A stretch of DNA of 7,759 nt from Clostridiales bacterium (GTDB taxonomy: Bacteria > Bacillota > Clostridia > Peptostreptococcales > T1SED10-28). The stretch's first letter is position 1. Every line of letters begins with the position of its first letter. Below are positions 1 to 6,525 of this stretch, piece by piece. The notes under the pieces are model-generated. The model searched no databases, was not told the DNA's origin, and saw only the letters and a list, made by a program, of their open reading frames with translations. Position numbers and translations under genes: made by a program. The DNA lies in contig SLKF01000256.1 of assembly GCA_007134725.1 (NCBI GenBank), positions 1 through 7,759 on the forward strand, given 5' to 3'.

Positions 1-981
1 CACCGTGGATAACACATAATAGGCGGACAGGCCATAGCGAAAATGGGGAATCGAGACCGGGATCAGCCGGGCCCCCTGATTTTCCAGGGCTTCCATTGCC
101 AATTCCAGGGCTTTTTCCACTTCCTTTTCCATGGGGATTGCAAAAAATTCCTTAGGAATTCCGATGGTCAGCCCCTTTAACAATTTTTCTTTGCGGGATT
201 CCCGATCTTCGGTGAACTCCACCAGGTCCCGGTAATAAGCAACCGGATTTCTTTTAACCACGGTGTAATCCTTGGAGAGGTTTGGCCCTTGAATACCCTC
301 CAGCACCTGTGCCATATCCCAGGGGTTGTTGGTAATGACCCCGATCTGATCCATGGAGGGGGCAAAGGACACAAGGCCCAGCCGGGAAACCAGACCGTAG
401 GTCGGCTTGATTCCCAGCACCCCGCAAAAGGCTGCGGGTTGCCTGATAGAACCTCCCGTATCGGAAGCGAGGGCGAAGTGGCCAAAACCTGCAGCCACCG
501 CCGCCGCGGACCCACCGCTGGATCCTCCTGCTACCCGTTTATCATCCCGAGGATTTCTCGTCACCTTAAAGGCCGAGTGCTCCGTAGAGGAACCCATGCC
601 AAACTCATCCAAATTGGTTTTCCCAAGGCTGACTCCCCCACCCTTGTTCACCCCTAAGACACTTTCCCCGTCATAGGGAGCGATAAAATCTTGAAGCATA
701 GCGGAAGCGCAGGTACACTTTTGATTTTTCACCATAATATTGTCCTTAACGGAATAAAGGGCTCCCTCTAGATTTTCAAGAGATGCGCCCTTTTGAATTT
801 TACGATCCAGTGCCCGCCCTTTGCTTAAGACCTCTTCCTCTGTAAGGCTGATAAAAGCACCAATCCTATCTTCTTTTTCTTTGATTTTTTCCAAAGTTTC
901 CTTAAATAGTTCCTCTGCGCTAAGTTTCTTATCCCTAAGTTTTTCCTGTATCTGTTTTATGGTTAATCCCTGATTATCCAA
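1..981 (-). CDS. gatA: Glu-tRNA(Gln)/Asp-tRNA(Asn) amidotransferase subunit A, 3' end cut by window
   Basis: GatA is the glutaminase/amidase subunit of the cytoplasmic GatCAB complex. It releases ammonia from glutamine, and GatB uses it to convert misacylated Glu-tRNA(Gln) or Asp-tRNA(Asn) to the correct form. I read 327 uninterrupted codons of about 490 expected; the C-terminus lies beyond base 1. The amidase-signature triad is intact: Lys79 in SVKDN, Ser154 in GGSSGGS and Ser178 in DTGGSIRQPAAFCG, the same numbers as in Staphylococcus aureus GatA. The motif LGKTNLDEFGMGSSTE (about 119-134) is also typical. The start is TTG: an in-frame TGA lies just two codons upstream, an AAAAGGG ribosome binding site sits 9 bases before it, and the residue numbering fits. 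The gene begins 36 bases after gatC. Some family-conserved stretches are altered, for example around 104-118 and 235-250. The first 85 or so codons are AT-rich and the rest GC-rich. Identity is secure; tRNA specificity cannot be told. Confidence 0.95.
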   Translation of the reverse strand, partial: MDNQGLTIKQIQEKLRDKKLSAEELFKETLEKIKEKEDRIGAFISLTEEEVLSKGRALDRKIQKGASLENLEGALYSVKDNIMVKNQKCTCASAMLQDFIAPYDGESVLGVNKGGGVSLGKTNLDEFGMGSSTEHSAFKVTRNPRDDKRVAGGSSGGSAAAVAAGFGHFALASDTGGSIRQPAAFCGVLGIKPTYGLVSRLGLVSFAPSMDQIGVITNNPWDMAQVLEGIQGPNLSKDYTVVKRNPVAYYRDLVEFTEDRESRKEKLLKGLTIGIPKEFFAIPMEKEVEKALELAMEALENQGARLIPVSIPHFRYGLSAYYVLSTV

Positions 982-988
982 TGTTTTT

Positions 989-995
989 CACCCTT
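989..995 (-). promoter_or_regulatory. Ribosome binding site of gatA, supporting a TTG start
   Basis: The minus strand reads AAGGGTG here, with the AGGG core 9 bases before the TTG codon at 981. An in-frame TGA at 988-990 blocks any longer gatA reading frame, so this site and the stop together fix TTG as the start. Confidence 0.6.
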
Positions 996-1017
996 TTCTG
1001 CATAGACTCTTCCTTGT

Positions 1018-1320
1018 TTATTTCATAACCTTCGGTACGGTTACATAGTTTTGATTTCTCTTTGGTGCATTTGTTCTCAGCAATTCTTTTTGATCAAAAG
1101 TTTCCACCTGATCTTTTCGAAGAGAGGTTTTGTTTTGGTGCATCCAGTACCCCTCTTCTATAGCTTGATCGATCTCTGGGATTTCAATTTCTTCCAGTTT
1201 TTTTAGATAAGCGGAAAGCTCCTTCAGATCTCCCTGAAGTGTTGTGATCTCCTTATTTTTTAACCACAGTCCGCTTTGGCGGCTTAAGTTTTTAATTTCG
1301 TTCCGTTCAAATATTTCCAT
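1018..1320 (-). CDS. gatC: Asp-tRNA(Asn)/Glu-tRNA(Gln) amidotransferase subunit C (divergent)
   Basis: GatC is the small subunit that wraps around GatA and GatB and stabilises the amidotransferase; it has no catalytic residues. The product is 100 residues, the usual family length. The C-terminal half carries the family pattern LRKDQ, then TNAPKRNQNYVTVPKVMK, matching the usual LR-D...NAP....Y..VP.V. The helical N-terminal half is poorly conserved and lacks the familiar IAKLARLEL-type motif. I chose the ATG at 1320 because an AGAAGG site lies 7 bases upstream. A second ATG at 1323 has only a 4-base spacer. An in-frame ATG at 1347 would add nine residues but has no well-placed ribosome binding site. 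The gene lies 79 bases after the membrane protein gene and 36 before gatA, in the standard C-A order. It is AT-rich (roughly 35-42% GC by hand count). Sequence alone is only a moderate match; the neighbouring gatA makes the call firm. Confidence 0.85.
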   Translation of the reverse strand: MEIFERNEIKNLSRQSGLWLKNKEITTLQGDLKELSAYLKKLEEIEIPEIDQAIEEGYWMHQNKTSLRKDQVETFDQKELLRTNAPKRNQNYVTVPKVMK

Positions 1321-1327
1321 CATCACA

Positions 1328-1335
1328 CCTTCTCT
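1328..1335 (-). promoter_or_regulatory. Ribosome binding site of gatC
   Basis: The minus strand reads AGAGAAGG, followed by TGTG and the tandem codons ATGATG. The spacer is 4 bases to the first ATG and 7 to the second, favouring the second (1320) as the main start. Both give nearly the same protein. Confidence 0.55.
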
Positions 1336-1399
1336 ATTTTCTTGCATTTTGTCTTATGATCCTCTAATTTTGTAATCTTTCTTTTCTTTCTTAACTTTC

Positions 1400-2095
1400 T
1401 TATCTTCCATTTGTCCGAGGTCGCTTTTTCATAAACCATCCCAGTCCTCCGAGAAAAATCATAATCCCTCCGTAAATTCCCGTGATTTTATAAGCGGTAT
1501 TATAAAAGAAGGGCTGAGGAACCATCTGGATTAGGGTATCGGTTTGGGGATTTAACAGCCATAGATCATTATCGAAAAAAATCAGATGGAAAATCACAAA
1601 ATAACGGTTGAAATCCACGTACATCAGGAATGCCAACACTCCAAAAAACAGAATATTCCCGATCATTGTATAAAAAAGGAGATTCCACATATTTTTCTTC
1701 CATTTCGCATCCCAAAAAACCATCAACCCCATCAAGAGGATCAAGGCTAAGGCTCCCAGGTTTCGGATGTTTTTCCCTGCCACAAACAGATCCCGAACAT
1801 CCACCATATGATGTATTTCCCGCTCCCCATATACCGGGCGCAGCTCATCCCCGAAATAGGCTTCCGTTTCCAATAGATGACGACCGTCTCCCCGAAGGTA
1901 GCTGTGCATATCCTCTACGGTGTACTCTAAATTCTCCATATCCATTCCCGTAACTTCCGGCACATTGTTGCGCTCAAACTGGGTAAGGTAATGATCCATA
2001 TTAAAGGATACCAGTTCCGTTGCCGTAAACAACAGGACCATACTTAGTATTATTCCCATTACGGTATACAGTATAGTTTTAAGCCATCGATTCAT
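1400..2095 (-). CDS. TIGR01906/Lit-family integral membrane protein, possible lipoprotein intramolecular transacylase
   Basis: A 231-residue membrane protein with four predicted helices (about 6-28, 112-128, 138-160, 203-221). A hydrophilic, probably extracellular region of about 80 residues lies between helices 1 and 2, and the C-terminal tail is basic (KKRPRTNGR). Family signatures are EREIHHMVDVRDLF (91-104), FHLIFFDNDLWLLNP (169-183) and the nearby MVPQPFF. This fits the TIGR01906 (formerly DUF1461) family. Members in Enterococcus and Bacillus, named Lit, move an acyl chain within a diacylglyceryl lipoprotein to give the lyso form, which lowers TLR2 recognition. Two conserved histidines are central to that enzyme; His96 (or His95) and His170 are the likely equivalents. 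The ATG lies inside the ligA 3' end (17-base overlap), with an AAGGAG site 10 bases upstream, so translational coupling is likely. Family membership is well supported; transacylase activity is inferred from characterised relatives. Confidence 0.8.
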   Translation of the reverse strand: MNRWLKTILYTVMGIILSMVLLFTATELVSFNMDHYLTQFERNNVPEVTGMDMENLEYTVEDMHSYLRGDGRHLLETEAYFGDELRPVYGEREIHHMVDVRDLFVAGKNIRNLGALALILLMGLMVFWDAKWKKNMWNLLFYTMIGNILFFGVLAFLMYVDFNRYFVIFHLIFFDNDLWLLNPQTDTLIQMVPQPFFYNTAYKITGIYGGIMIFLGGLGWFMKKRPRTNGR

Positions 2096-4253
2096 CGTCC
2101 GAGCGCTCCTTTTTCTCTATAAATTCGTTTTCCGTCAGGATTTCAATTTCTACCCCTTCAGATTGCAATTTCTCTGCCTTTTGAAGCTTTGATCCCGGGT
2201 CCGTCCCTACAATCAGAATATCCGTATTCTTGCTGACACTTCCCGTAACCTTGGCTCCCACTTCTTCCAGGTAAGTTTGAATATCCTTCCGACTGGAAAA
2301 ATTCTCGAAACTTCCGGTAATGACGATGGTTTTTCCCCCAAAGGGATTTTCACCGGACAGGTCTCCATCCCCTGGGCCGACTTCCGCCGAGGCTTGATCC
2401 TTTACAGGCTTGGGATTTACGCCGGCATTCAGTAAGGCGTCGATACTTTCTTTAATCCGCTCATCATGGAAAAAATCCACTACGGACCGGGCCACAATTT
2501 CTCCGATATCTCCAAGGCTGATCAGTTCCTCCGCCTCAGCCTCCCGAAGGTTTTCCAGGGTTTGATAATGCTTGGCCAAATCCTTGGCGGTCTTTTTTCC
2601 CACATTGGGTATGCCCAGGGCGTACACAAACTGAGAAAGCTCACAGTCTTTACTGTCTTCAATGGCGGATAAAATGTTTTTCGTTTTCTTATCTCCGAAA
2701 CGTTCTAAGTTGATTAAGTCTTGGTATTCCAGGCGGTATAGATCCGCAATGCCCCGAAGGCCCACTTGATCGTGAAGCTGCTCCGTAATCTTCTCACTGA
2801 GTCCTTCAATGTCCATGGCGTCCCGGCTGGAAAAATGGGAAATTCTTGAGACCAGCTGGGGTTTGCAGGACAGGGAATTGGGACAAAAGATATGGGCCCC
2901 TTTTTCCACCACTTCCGTACCGCAGGCCGGACAGTTTACAGGCTTTGGGATTTCCTCCGCTGCACTGCAGCTCTCCTCCACCACTCCCATAATCTCCGGG
3001 ATTACATCATTGGATCGTCGAAGCCAAACCTGACAACCCACCTGCACACTTTTACGCTGAATGTCTCCATAGTTGTTCAGGGTTGCCCGTCCCACCGTCA
3101 CCCCTCCGATTTCCACCGGCTCTAAAATTGCCGTGGGGGTAAGTTTTCCCGTACGGCCCACCTGCCAAATCACGTCTTTTAGCAAAGTGGTCATCTCCCG
3201 GGCTTCAAACTTATAGGCCATGGCCCAACGGGGGAATTTTTGGGTATAACCCAGTTTTTCCCGGGTTTTTACGTCGTTGACCTTAATCACTATGCCGTCG
3301 GTTAAAAAATCCAGCTCTTCTATAGTCTTTTCCAGGGCTTCGATCTTTTCGATGACCCCTTCCATGTTTTTGCATAGATAAATATGGGAATCCACAGGGA
3401 GGCGCTGCTCCTTTAAGAACTGAATCATCTCCATATGGCTTTGAAACTGCTGATCTCCGTAATAATTGATATGATAAAAAAAGGCATCCAAATTTCTTGT
3501 TGCCGTAACTTTCGGGTCAAGATTTCGAAGGGCTCCCGCCGCTCCATTTCGGGCATTTTTTAAGGGAGTCTTCGCAGTTTTGTTGTATTCTGCCAAGGTG
3601 GAAAGACCCATCAGCCCTTCTCCCTGCACTTCCAAGGTCCCTTTATAGGGAATGGATAAGGGAATAGACTTAATCGTCTTTACCTGCTCTAAAATGCCTT
3701 CCCCCACTTCTCCGTTTCCGCGACTGGCCCCCTGGATAAGCTCTCCCTCTTTATAGGTAAGACTCAGGGTTAAGCCGTCAAACTTGTATTCCACCACATA
3801 CTCTAGGGGTACATTATCGCTCCCTAAAATCCGCTTCATTCGCCCTTCCCAGTCCCGCAAGTCTTCAAAACTTTTGGATTTATCCAGACTGAGCAGGGGC
3901 CGAATATGGGGATGGGGTTGAAATTTTTCCAAAGGCTCTCCCCCCACTCTTCTGGTGGGAGAATTCTGCAGTTGTATTCCGGTATCTTTTTCTAAAATCT
4001 CCAGTTGTTCGTATAGCTCATCGTACTCCCGGTCACTGACTAAGGGGTTATCCAGGGTGTAATAATGATAAGCGTAGTCATTGAGCTTTTCCACCAGGCC
4101 TTTCATCAGCTCCGCCTTTTTTGATTCCGGTTCTTGATCTTTTTTTTCTGTTTCACGATCTTTTTTCTCTGTTTCACGATCTTTTTTCTCTATTTCACGA
4201 TCTTTTTTATCTATTGTATGATCATTTGACTGATCATTTTCTTGGTTTTCCAT
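2079..4253 (-). CDS. ligA: NAD+-dependent DNA ligase LigA with N-terminal charged-repeat extension
   Basis: LigA seals nicks in DNA using NAD+ and is the essential replicative ligase of bacteria. At 724 residues it is longer than the usual 660-680. Order: charged heptad extension (about 1-45), domain Ia (47-115, with Tyr64, Asp74, Tyr77 and Asp78), adenylation domain with nucleophile Lys157 in KFDG, OB fold (about 365-425), zinc finger Cys441, Cys444, Cys457, Cys463, helix-hairpin-helix region (about 470-610), a linker rich in Gly, Ser and acidic residues, and a C-terminal BRCT domain (638-713). Equivalents of E. coli Arg136, Glu173, Arg200, Lys290 and Lys314 appear as Arg178, Glu212, Arg235, Lys324 and Lys348. 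Two usually conserved motifs vary: RGDG is RGNG, and EVRGE is EVQGE. The ATG follows a strong GGGAGG site with a 6-base spacer, so the extension should be translated. The gene starts 13 bases after pcrA and overlaps the next gene by 17. Active enzyme expected. Confidence 0.97.
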   Translation of the reverse strand: MENQENDQSNDHTIDKKDREIEKKDRETEKKDRETEKKDQEPESKKAELMKGLVEKLNDYAYHYYTLDNPLVSDREYDELYEQLEILEKDTGIQLQNSPTRRVGGEPLEKFQPHPHIRPLLSLDKSKSFEDLRDWEGRMKRILGSDNVPLEYVVEYKFDGLTLSLTYKEGELIQGASRGNGEVGEGILEQVKTIKSIPLSIPYKGTLEVQGEGLMGLSTLAEYNKTAKTPLKNARNGAAGALRNLDPKVTATRNLDAFFYHINYYGDQQFQSHMEMIQFLKEQRLPVDSHIYLCKNMEGVIEKIEALEKTIEELDFLTDGIVIKVNDVKTREKLGYTQKFPRWAMAYKFEAREMTTLLKDVIWQVGRTGKLTPTAILEPVEIGGVTVGRATLNNYGDIQRKSVQVGCQVWLRRSNDVIPEIMGVVEESCSAAEEIPKPVNCPACGTEVVEKGAHIFCPNSLSCKPQLVSRISHFSSRDAMDIEGLSEKITEQLHDQVGLRGIADLYRLEYQDLINLERFGDKKTKNILSAIEDSKDCELSQFVYALGIPNVGKKTAKDLAKHYQTLENLREAEAEELISLGDIGEIVARSVVDFFHDERIKESIDALLNAGVNPKPVKDQASAEVGPGDGDLSGENPFGGKTIVITGSFENFSSRKDIQTYLEEVGAKVTGSVSKNTDILIVGTDPGSKLQKAEKLQSEGVEIEILTENEFIEKKERSDDESMA
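4136..4219. repeat. Tandem 21-bp repeat, four copies, inside the 5' end of ligA
   Basis: Four head-to-tail 21-base units begin with GATC on the plus strand, at 4136, 4157, 4178 and 4199. The second and third differ at one position, the first has a longer T run, and the last is more diverged. On the coding strand they encode the heptads KKDREIE, KKDRETE, KKDRETE and KKDQEPE (LigA residues 16-43). Being a multiple of three, copy-number change would keep the frame. The first plus-strand unit contains an eight-T run (4140-4147). Confidence 0.9.
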
Positions 4254-4259
4254 TGAGAG

Positions 4260-4265
4260 CCTCCC
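4260..4265 (-). promoter_or_regulatory. Strong ribosome binding site of ligA
   Basis: The minus strand reads GGGAGG 6 bases before the ATG at 4253 and directly after the pcrA stop codon. It decides the start: the later in-frame ATG at residue 50, near where homology to other ligases begins, has only a poorly spaced GGAG, so the repeat-bearing extension is very probably part of the protein. Confidence 0.75.
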
Positions 4266-4266
4266 T

Positions 4267-6414
4267 TTATTCCAGGATTTGCAGATTGATATAGGCAGGA
4301 TCGATTTTTTTCAGTCCCGCTTTATCAAAGATGATGGTCAGCATGGACCCCTGTTTGCCTACCACTTTCCCCTGACCGAACTTGGGATGATACACTTGAC
4401 TTCCCGGCTGGACTTGGTCCATGGGAAATTCTCCCGTAAAGTCCGAGGTCTTTTTCATTCGTTGTTTTTGCACTGCGGTTCGACGATCGTAAGGATCTTC
4501 CATATTGATTAAGTTCTCGGGAATTTCCTTTAGGAATCGGGACATGTCATTGACATGGGTATTTCCGTAAATGTTTCGCATGGTGGCATGGATAAAGTGG
4601 ACCTCTTCCTTGGCCCGGGTAATGCCCACATAACAAAGCCGTCGTTCCTCTTCTTCATTGCCTTCATGGATGGAAATCGGCGAGGGAAAAATCCCTTCTT
4701 CCATTCCCGGTAAAAATACCACGGGGAACTCCAGCCCTTTGGCACTGTGAAGGGTCATGAGCAGTACCCCTTCTTCGGTATCGTCACTGCGGTCCATGGA
4801 GGTTTCCAAAGACGCCTGTCCGAGAAAAGCTTCTAAGGTTCCTTCCTCCGAGGTTTTATCAAATTCCATGGTAATGGATTTGAACTCCTCTAAGTTGTCC
4901 AGTCTTGCTTTGGCTTCAATGGTTCCCTCATCCACTAAGCTTTCCTGATATCCCGTGTCCTGGTAAATCGATTCCACAAGCTCCGTGATGGTTAGGGTAC
5001 TCTTGGTCTCCTGAAGACGGATCATGGTTTCTAAAAATTCCTTAATCTTATTTTTCACCCGGGTCGTGAGTCCCGGAATGTATTGATAATCCTTTAAAGA
5101 TTGGAAAAAATCCTGGTTTTCCATCTCCGCATATTCATCGATTTTTTCGATGGTTTTCTTTCCGATGCCCCGTTTCGGCTCATTAATAATCCGCTTGATG
5201 GCCACATCATCCACGGGATTTTCAATGGCTTTTAAATAGGAAACAATGTCTTTGATTTCCTTTCGGTCATAAAAGCGGGTGCCGCCGATCAGTTGGTAAG
5301 GAATCCCCCGTTGTACCAGGATTTCCTCGATGATCCGGGACTGGACATTGGTTCGATAAAGAATGGCAAAGTCCTTATAGGCCCGCTCTCCCAGATCCCG
5401 TTGTTTTTCGATGGTATCCGCAATATACCTTGCTTCATCCCGCTCCTGATCCGCTTTATAATAGTTCAGCACTTTTCCTGTATCGTTATCGGTCCAGAGT
5501 TTTTTCGGCTTTCGCTGGCTGTTATGGGCCACCACTTCGTTGGCCGCCTCCAGAATAATATTGGTGGAACGGTAATTTCTTTCCAGTTTAATGGTTTTTG
5601 TCTTTTGAAAATCCTGCTCAAAACCCAGGATGTTTTGAATATCCGCCCCTCGCCAACCGTAAATGGATTGGTCGTCATCTCCCACCACGCAGATATTTTT
5701 GTGGTTGTCCGCCAGCATGCTGACTAAGGTGTATTGGGCCATATTGGTATCCTGAAATTCATCCACCAGGATGTACTTGAATTTATTCTGGTATTCCCGT
5801 AAAATTTTTGCATTCTCCTTAAAGAGGATTACGGTCTTCATAATCAGATCATCAAAATCCAGGGCATTGTTCTTTCGAAGGGTTCGCTGGTACATTCGAT
5901 AAAGCTTTTCAATCTGCTGGTTCCGATAGTCATCCCCTTCGATTTTTAAATACTCATCCGGGGTAATCAGCTTATCCTTGGCCCGGCCGATGGTCCCCAG
6001 CATGGCTTTGGGATGATATTCCTTTTCCGGCAGTTTCAAGGCCTTAATGCACTCCTTCATGACCACTAATTGGTCGGAAGGGTCGTAGATCCCGAAATTG
6101 CTGGTATAACCCAGGGCTTCAATTTCTCTTCTCAGGATTCGAACACAGGCGGCGTGAAAGGTGCTGATCCATAAATTGTAATAGGGTTTATCCAATAGAG
6201 CCTCTACCCGTTCCTTCATTTCCTTGGCCGCCTTATTGGTAAAGGTGATGGCTAAAATATGGTAAGGATCTATCCCCAGTTCCTCTACCAGATAAGCAAT
6301 CCGATGGGTAAGTACCCGGGTTTTTCCGGAACCGGCGCCGGCCAGGACCAGTAAGGGACCTTCCGTTTCACACACCGCTTGGCGCTGCATGTCATTCAAA
6401 TCATTTATATCCAT
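4267..6414 (-). CDS. pcrA: ATP-dependent 3'-5' DNA helicase PcrA (UvrD/Rep family)
   Basis: PcrA is a superfamily 1A helicase acting in nucleotide-excision repair, rolling-circle plasmid replication and removal of recombination proteins or stalled RNA polymerase. The 715 residues are close to the usual 720-740. All helicase motifs are present in order: Walker A AGAGSGKT (25-32, Lys31), Ia TFTNKAA (58-64), II VDEFQDTN (217-224), III GDDDQSIYGWRGA (245-257), IV LERNYRS (277-283), V MTLHSAKGLEFP (553-564) and VI RRLCYVGITRAKEE (591-604). The C-terminal VYHPKFGQGKVV (674-685) opens a Tudor-like domain which, in Bacillus and Geobacillus PcrA, contacts RNA polymerase. The ATG has an AGGAG site 9 bases upstream. 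It is the first gene after the pcp terminator and probably heads the operon pcrA-ligA-membrane protein-gatC-gatA; the pairing with ligA is common in Firmicutes. Nothing is truncated or missing. Confidence 0.97.
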   Translation of the reverse strand: MDINDLNDMQRQAVCETEGPLLVLAGAGSGKTRVLTHRIAYLVEELGIDPYHILAITFTNKAAKEMKERVEALLDKPYYNLWISTFHAACVRILRREIEALGYTSNFGIYDPSDQLVVMKECIKALKLPEKEYHPKAMLGTIGRAKDKLITPDEYLKIEGDDYRNQQIEKLYRMYQRTLRKNNALDFDDLIMKTVILFKENAKILREYQNKFKYILVDEFQDTNMAQYTLVSMLADNHKNICVVGDDDQSIYGWRGADIQNILGFEQDFQKTKTIKLERNYRSTNIILEAANEVVAHNSQRKPKKLWTDNDTGKVLNYYKADQERDEARYIADTIEKQRDLGERAYKDFAILYRTNVQSRIIEEILVQRGIPYQLIGGTRFYDRKEIKDIVSYLKAIENPVDDVAIKRIINEPKRGIGKKTIEKIDEYAEMENQDFFQSLKDYQYIPGLTTRVKNKIKEFLETMIRLQETKSTLTITELVESIYQDTGYQESLVDEGTIEAKARLDNLEEFKSITMEFDKTSEEGTLEAFLGQASLETSMDRSDDTEEGVLLMTLHSAKGLEFPVVFLPGMEEGIFPSPISIHEGNEEEERRLCYVGITRAKEEVHFIHATMRNIYGNTHVNDMSRFLKEIPENLINMEDPYDRRTAVQKQRMKKTSDFTGEFPMDQVQPGSQVYHPKFGQGKVVGKQGSMLTIIFDKAGLKKIDPAYINLQILE

Positions 6415-6423
6415 GGTATTACG

Positions 6424-6428
6424 CTCCT
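6424..6428 (-). promoter_or_regulatory. Ribosome binding site of pcrA
   Basis: AGGAG on the minus strand lies 9 bases before the ATG at 6414, confirming that start. It overlaps by one base the first copy of a 10-base direct repeat. Confidence 0.7.
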
Positions 6429-6477
6429 CTTATAATAAGTTTAAATACTGAGTAAAATCTAATCTTATCTTATAATA
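6428..6477. repeat. Pair of 10-bp direct repeats in the pcrA leader
   Basis: TCTTATAATA occurs on the plus strand at 6428-6437 and again at 6468-6477, exactly 40 bases apart. On the minus strand each reads TATTATAAGA, which resembles a -10 element. The stretch between is very AT-rich, so chance is possible. Confidence 0.6.
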
Positions 6478-6495
6478 CTTCCGGAAATTCTTCAA
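6467..6495 (-). promoter_or_regulatory. Candidate sigma-A promoter for the pcrA operon
   Basis: On the minus strand TTGAAG (6495-6490) is followed after 17 bases by TAAGAT (6472-6467). Each matches the housekeeping consensus at four of six positions. It sits between the pcp terminator and pcrA, where a promoter is needed. TATAAG, two bases away, gives a poorer 15-base spacer. In such AT-rich sequence this is only a candidate. Confidence 0.35.
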
Positions 6496-6525
6496 TAGAA
6501 AAGAGGTCCTTCCCTGCTCTCTTCA

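Noticed and set aside
289..676. Plus-strand open frames of 89-122 codons opposite gatA
   Set aside because: They overlie the conserved amidase-signature region of gatA, show no recognisable domain, and arise where GC-rich codons leave few stops.
1..981. gatA as a broken gene, because no ATG-initiated frame covers its start
   Set aside because: The frame is open from the TTG at 981 to the window edge with all triad residues; TTG is a normal alternative start in Firmicutes.
1321..1347. Longer gatC starting at the ATG at 1347
   Set aside because: The nearest purine-rich site is 13 bases away, while the ATG at 1320 has AGAAGG at 7 bases; the longer form cannot be fully excluded.
1348..1399. Terminator or promoter between the membrane protein gene and gatC
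   Set aside because: The gap is purine-rich on the coding strand with no stem-loop and no paired -35/-10 elements that I could find; read-through transcription is more likely.
4136..4219. Short regular repeats resembling a CRISPR array
   Set aside because: Units are contiguous 21-mers with no spacers and lie in frame within ligA, so this is a coding tandem repeat.
5293..5727. Plus-strand open frame of 144 codons opposite pcrA
   Set aside because: It is antisense to helicase motifs II-IV, which are fully conserved on the minus strand; it has no recognisable domain.
6429..6456. Second promoter TTTACT-16-TATAAG close to pcrA
   Set aside because: Transcription would begin at or after the pcrA ribosome binding site and give a leader lacking it.
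6501..6523. Hairpin AAGAG...CTCTT downstream of the pcp terminator
   Set aside because: Only five base pairs with a 13-base loop; too weak to call as a terminator or regulatory RNA.
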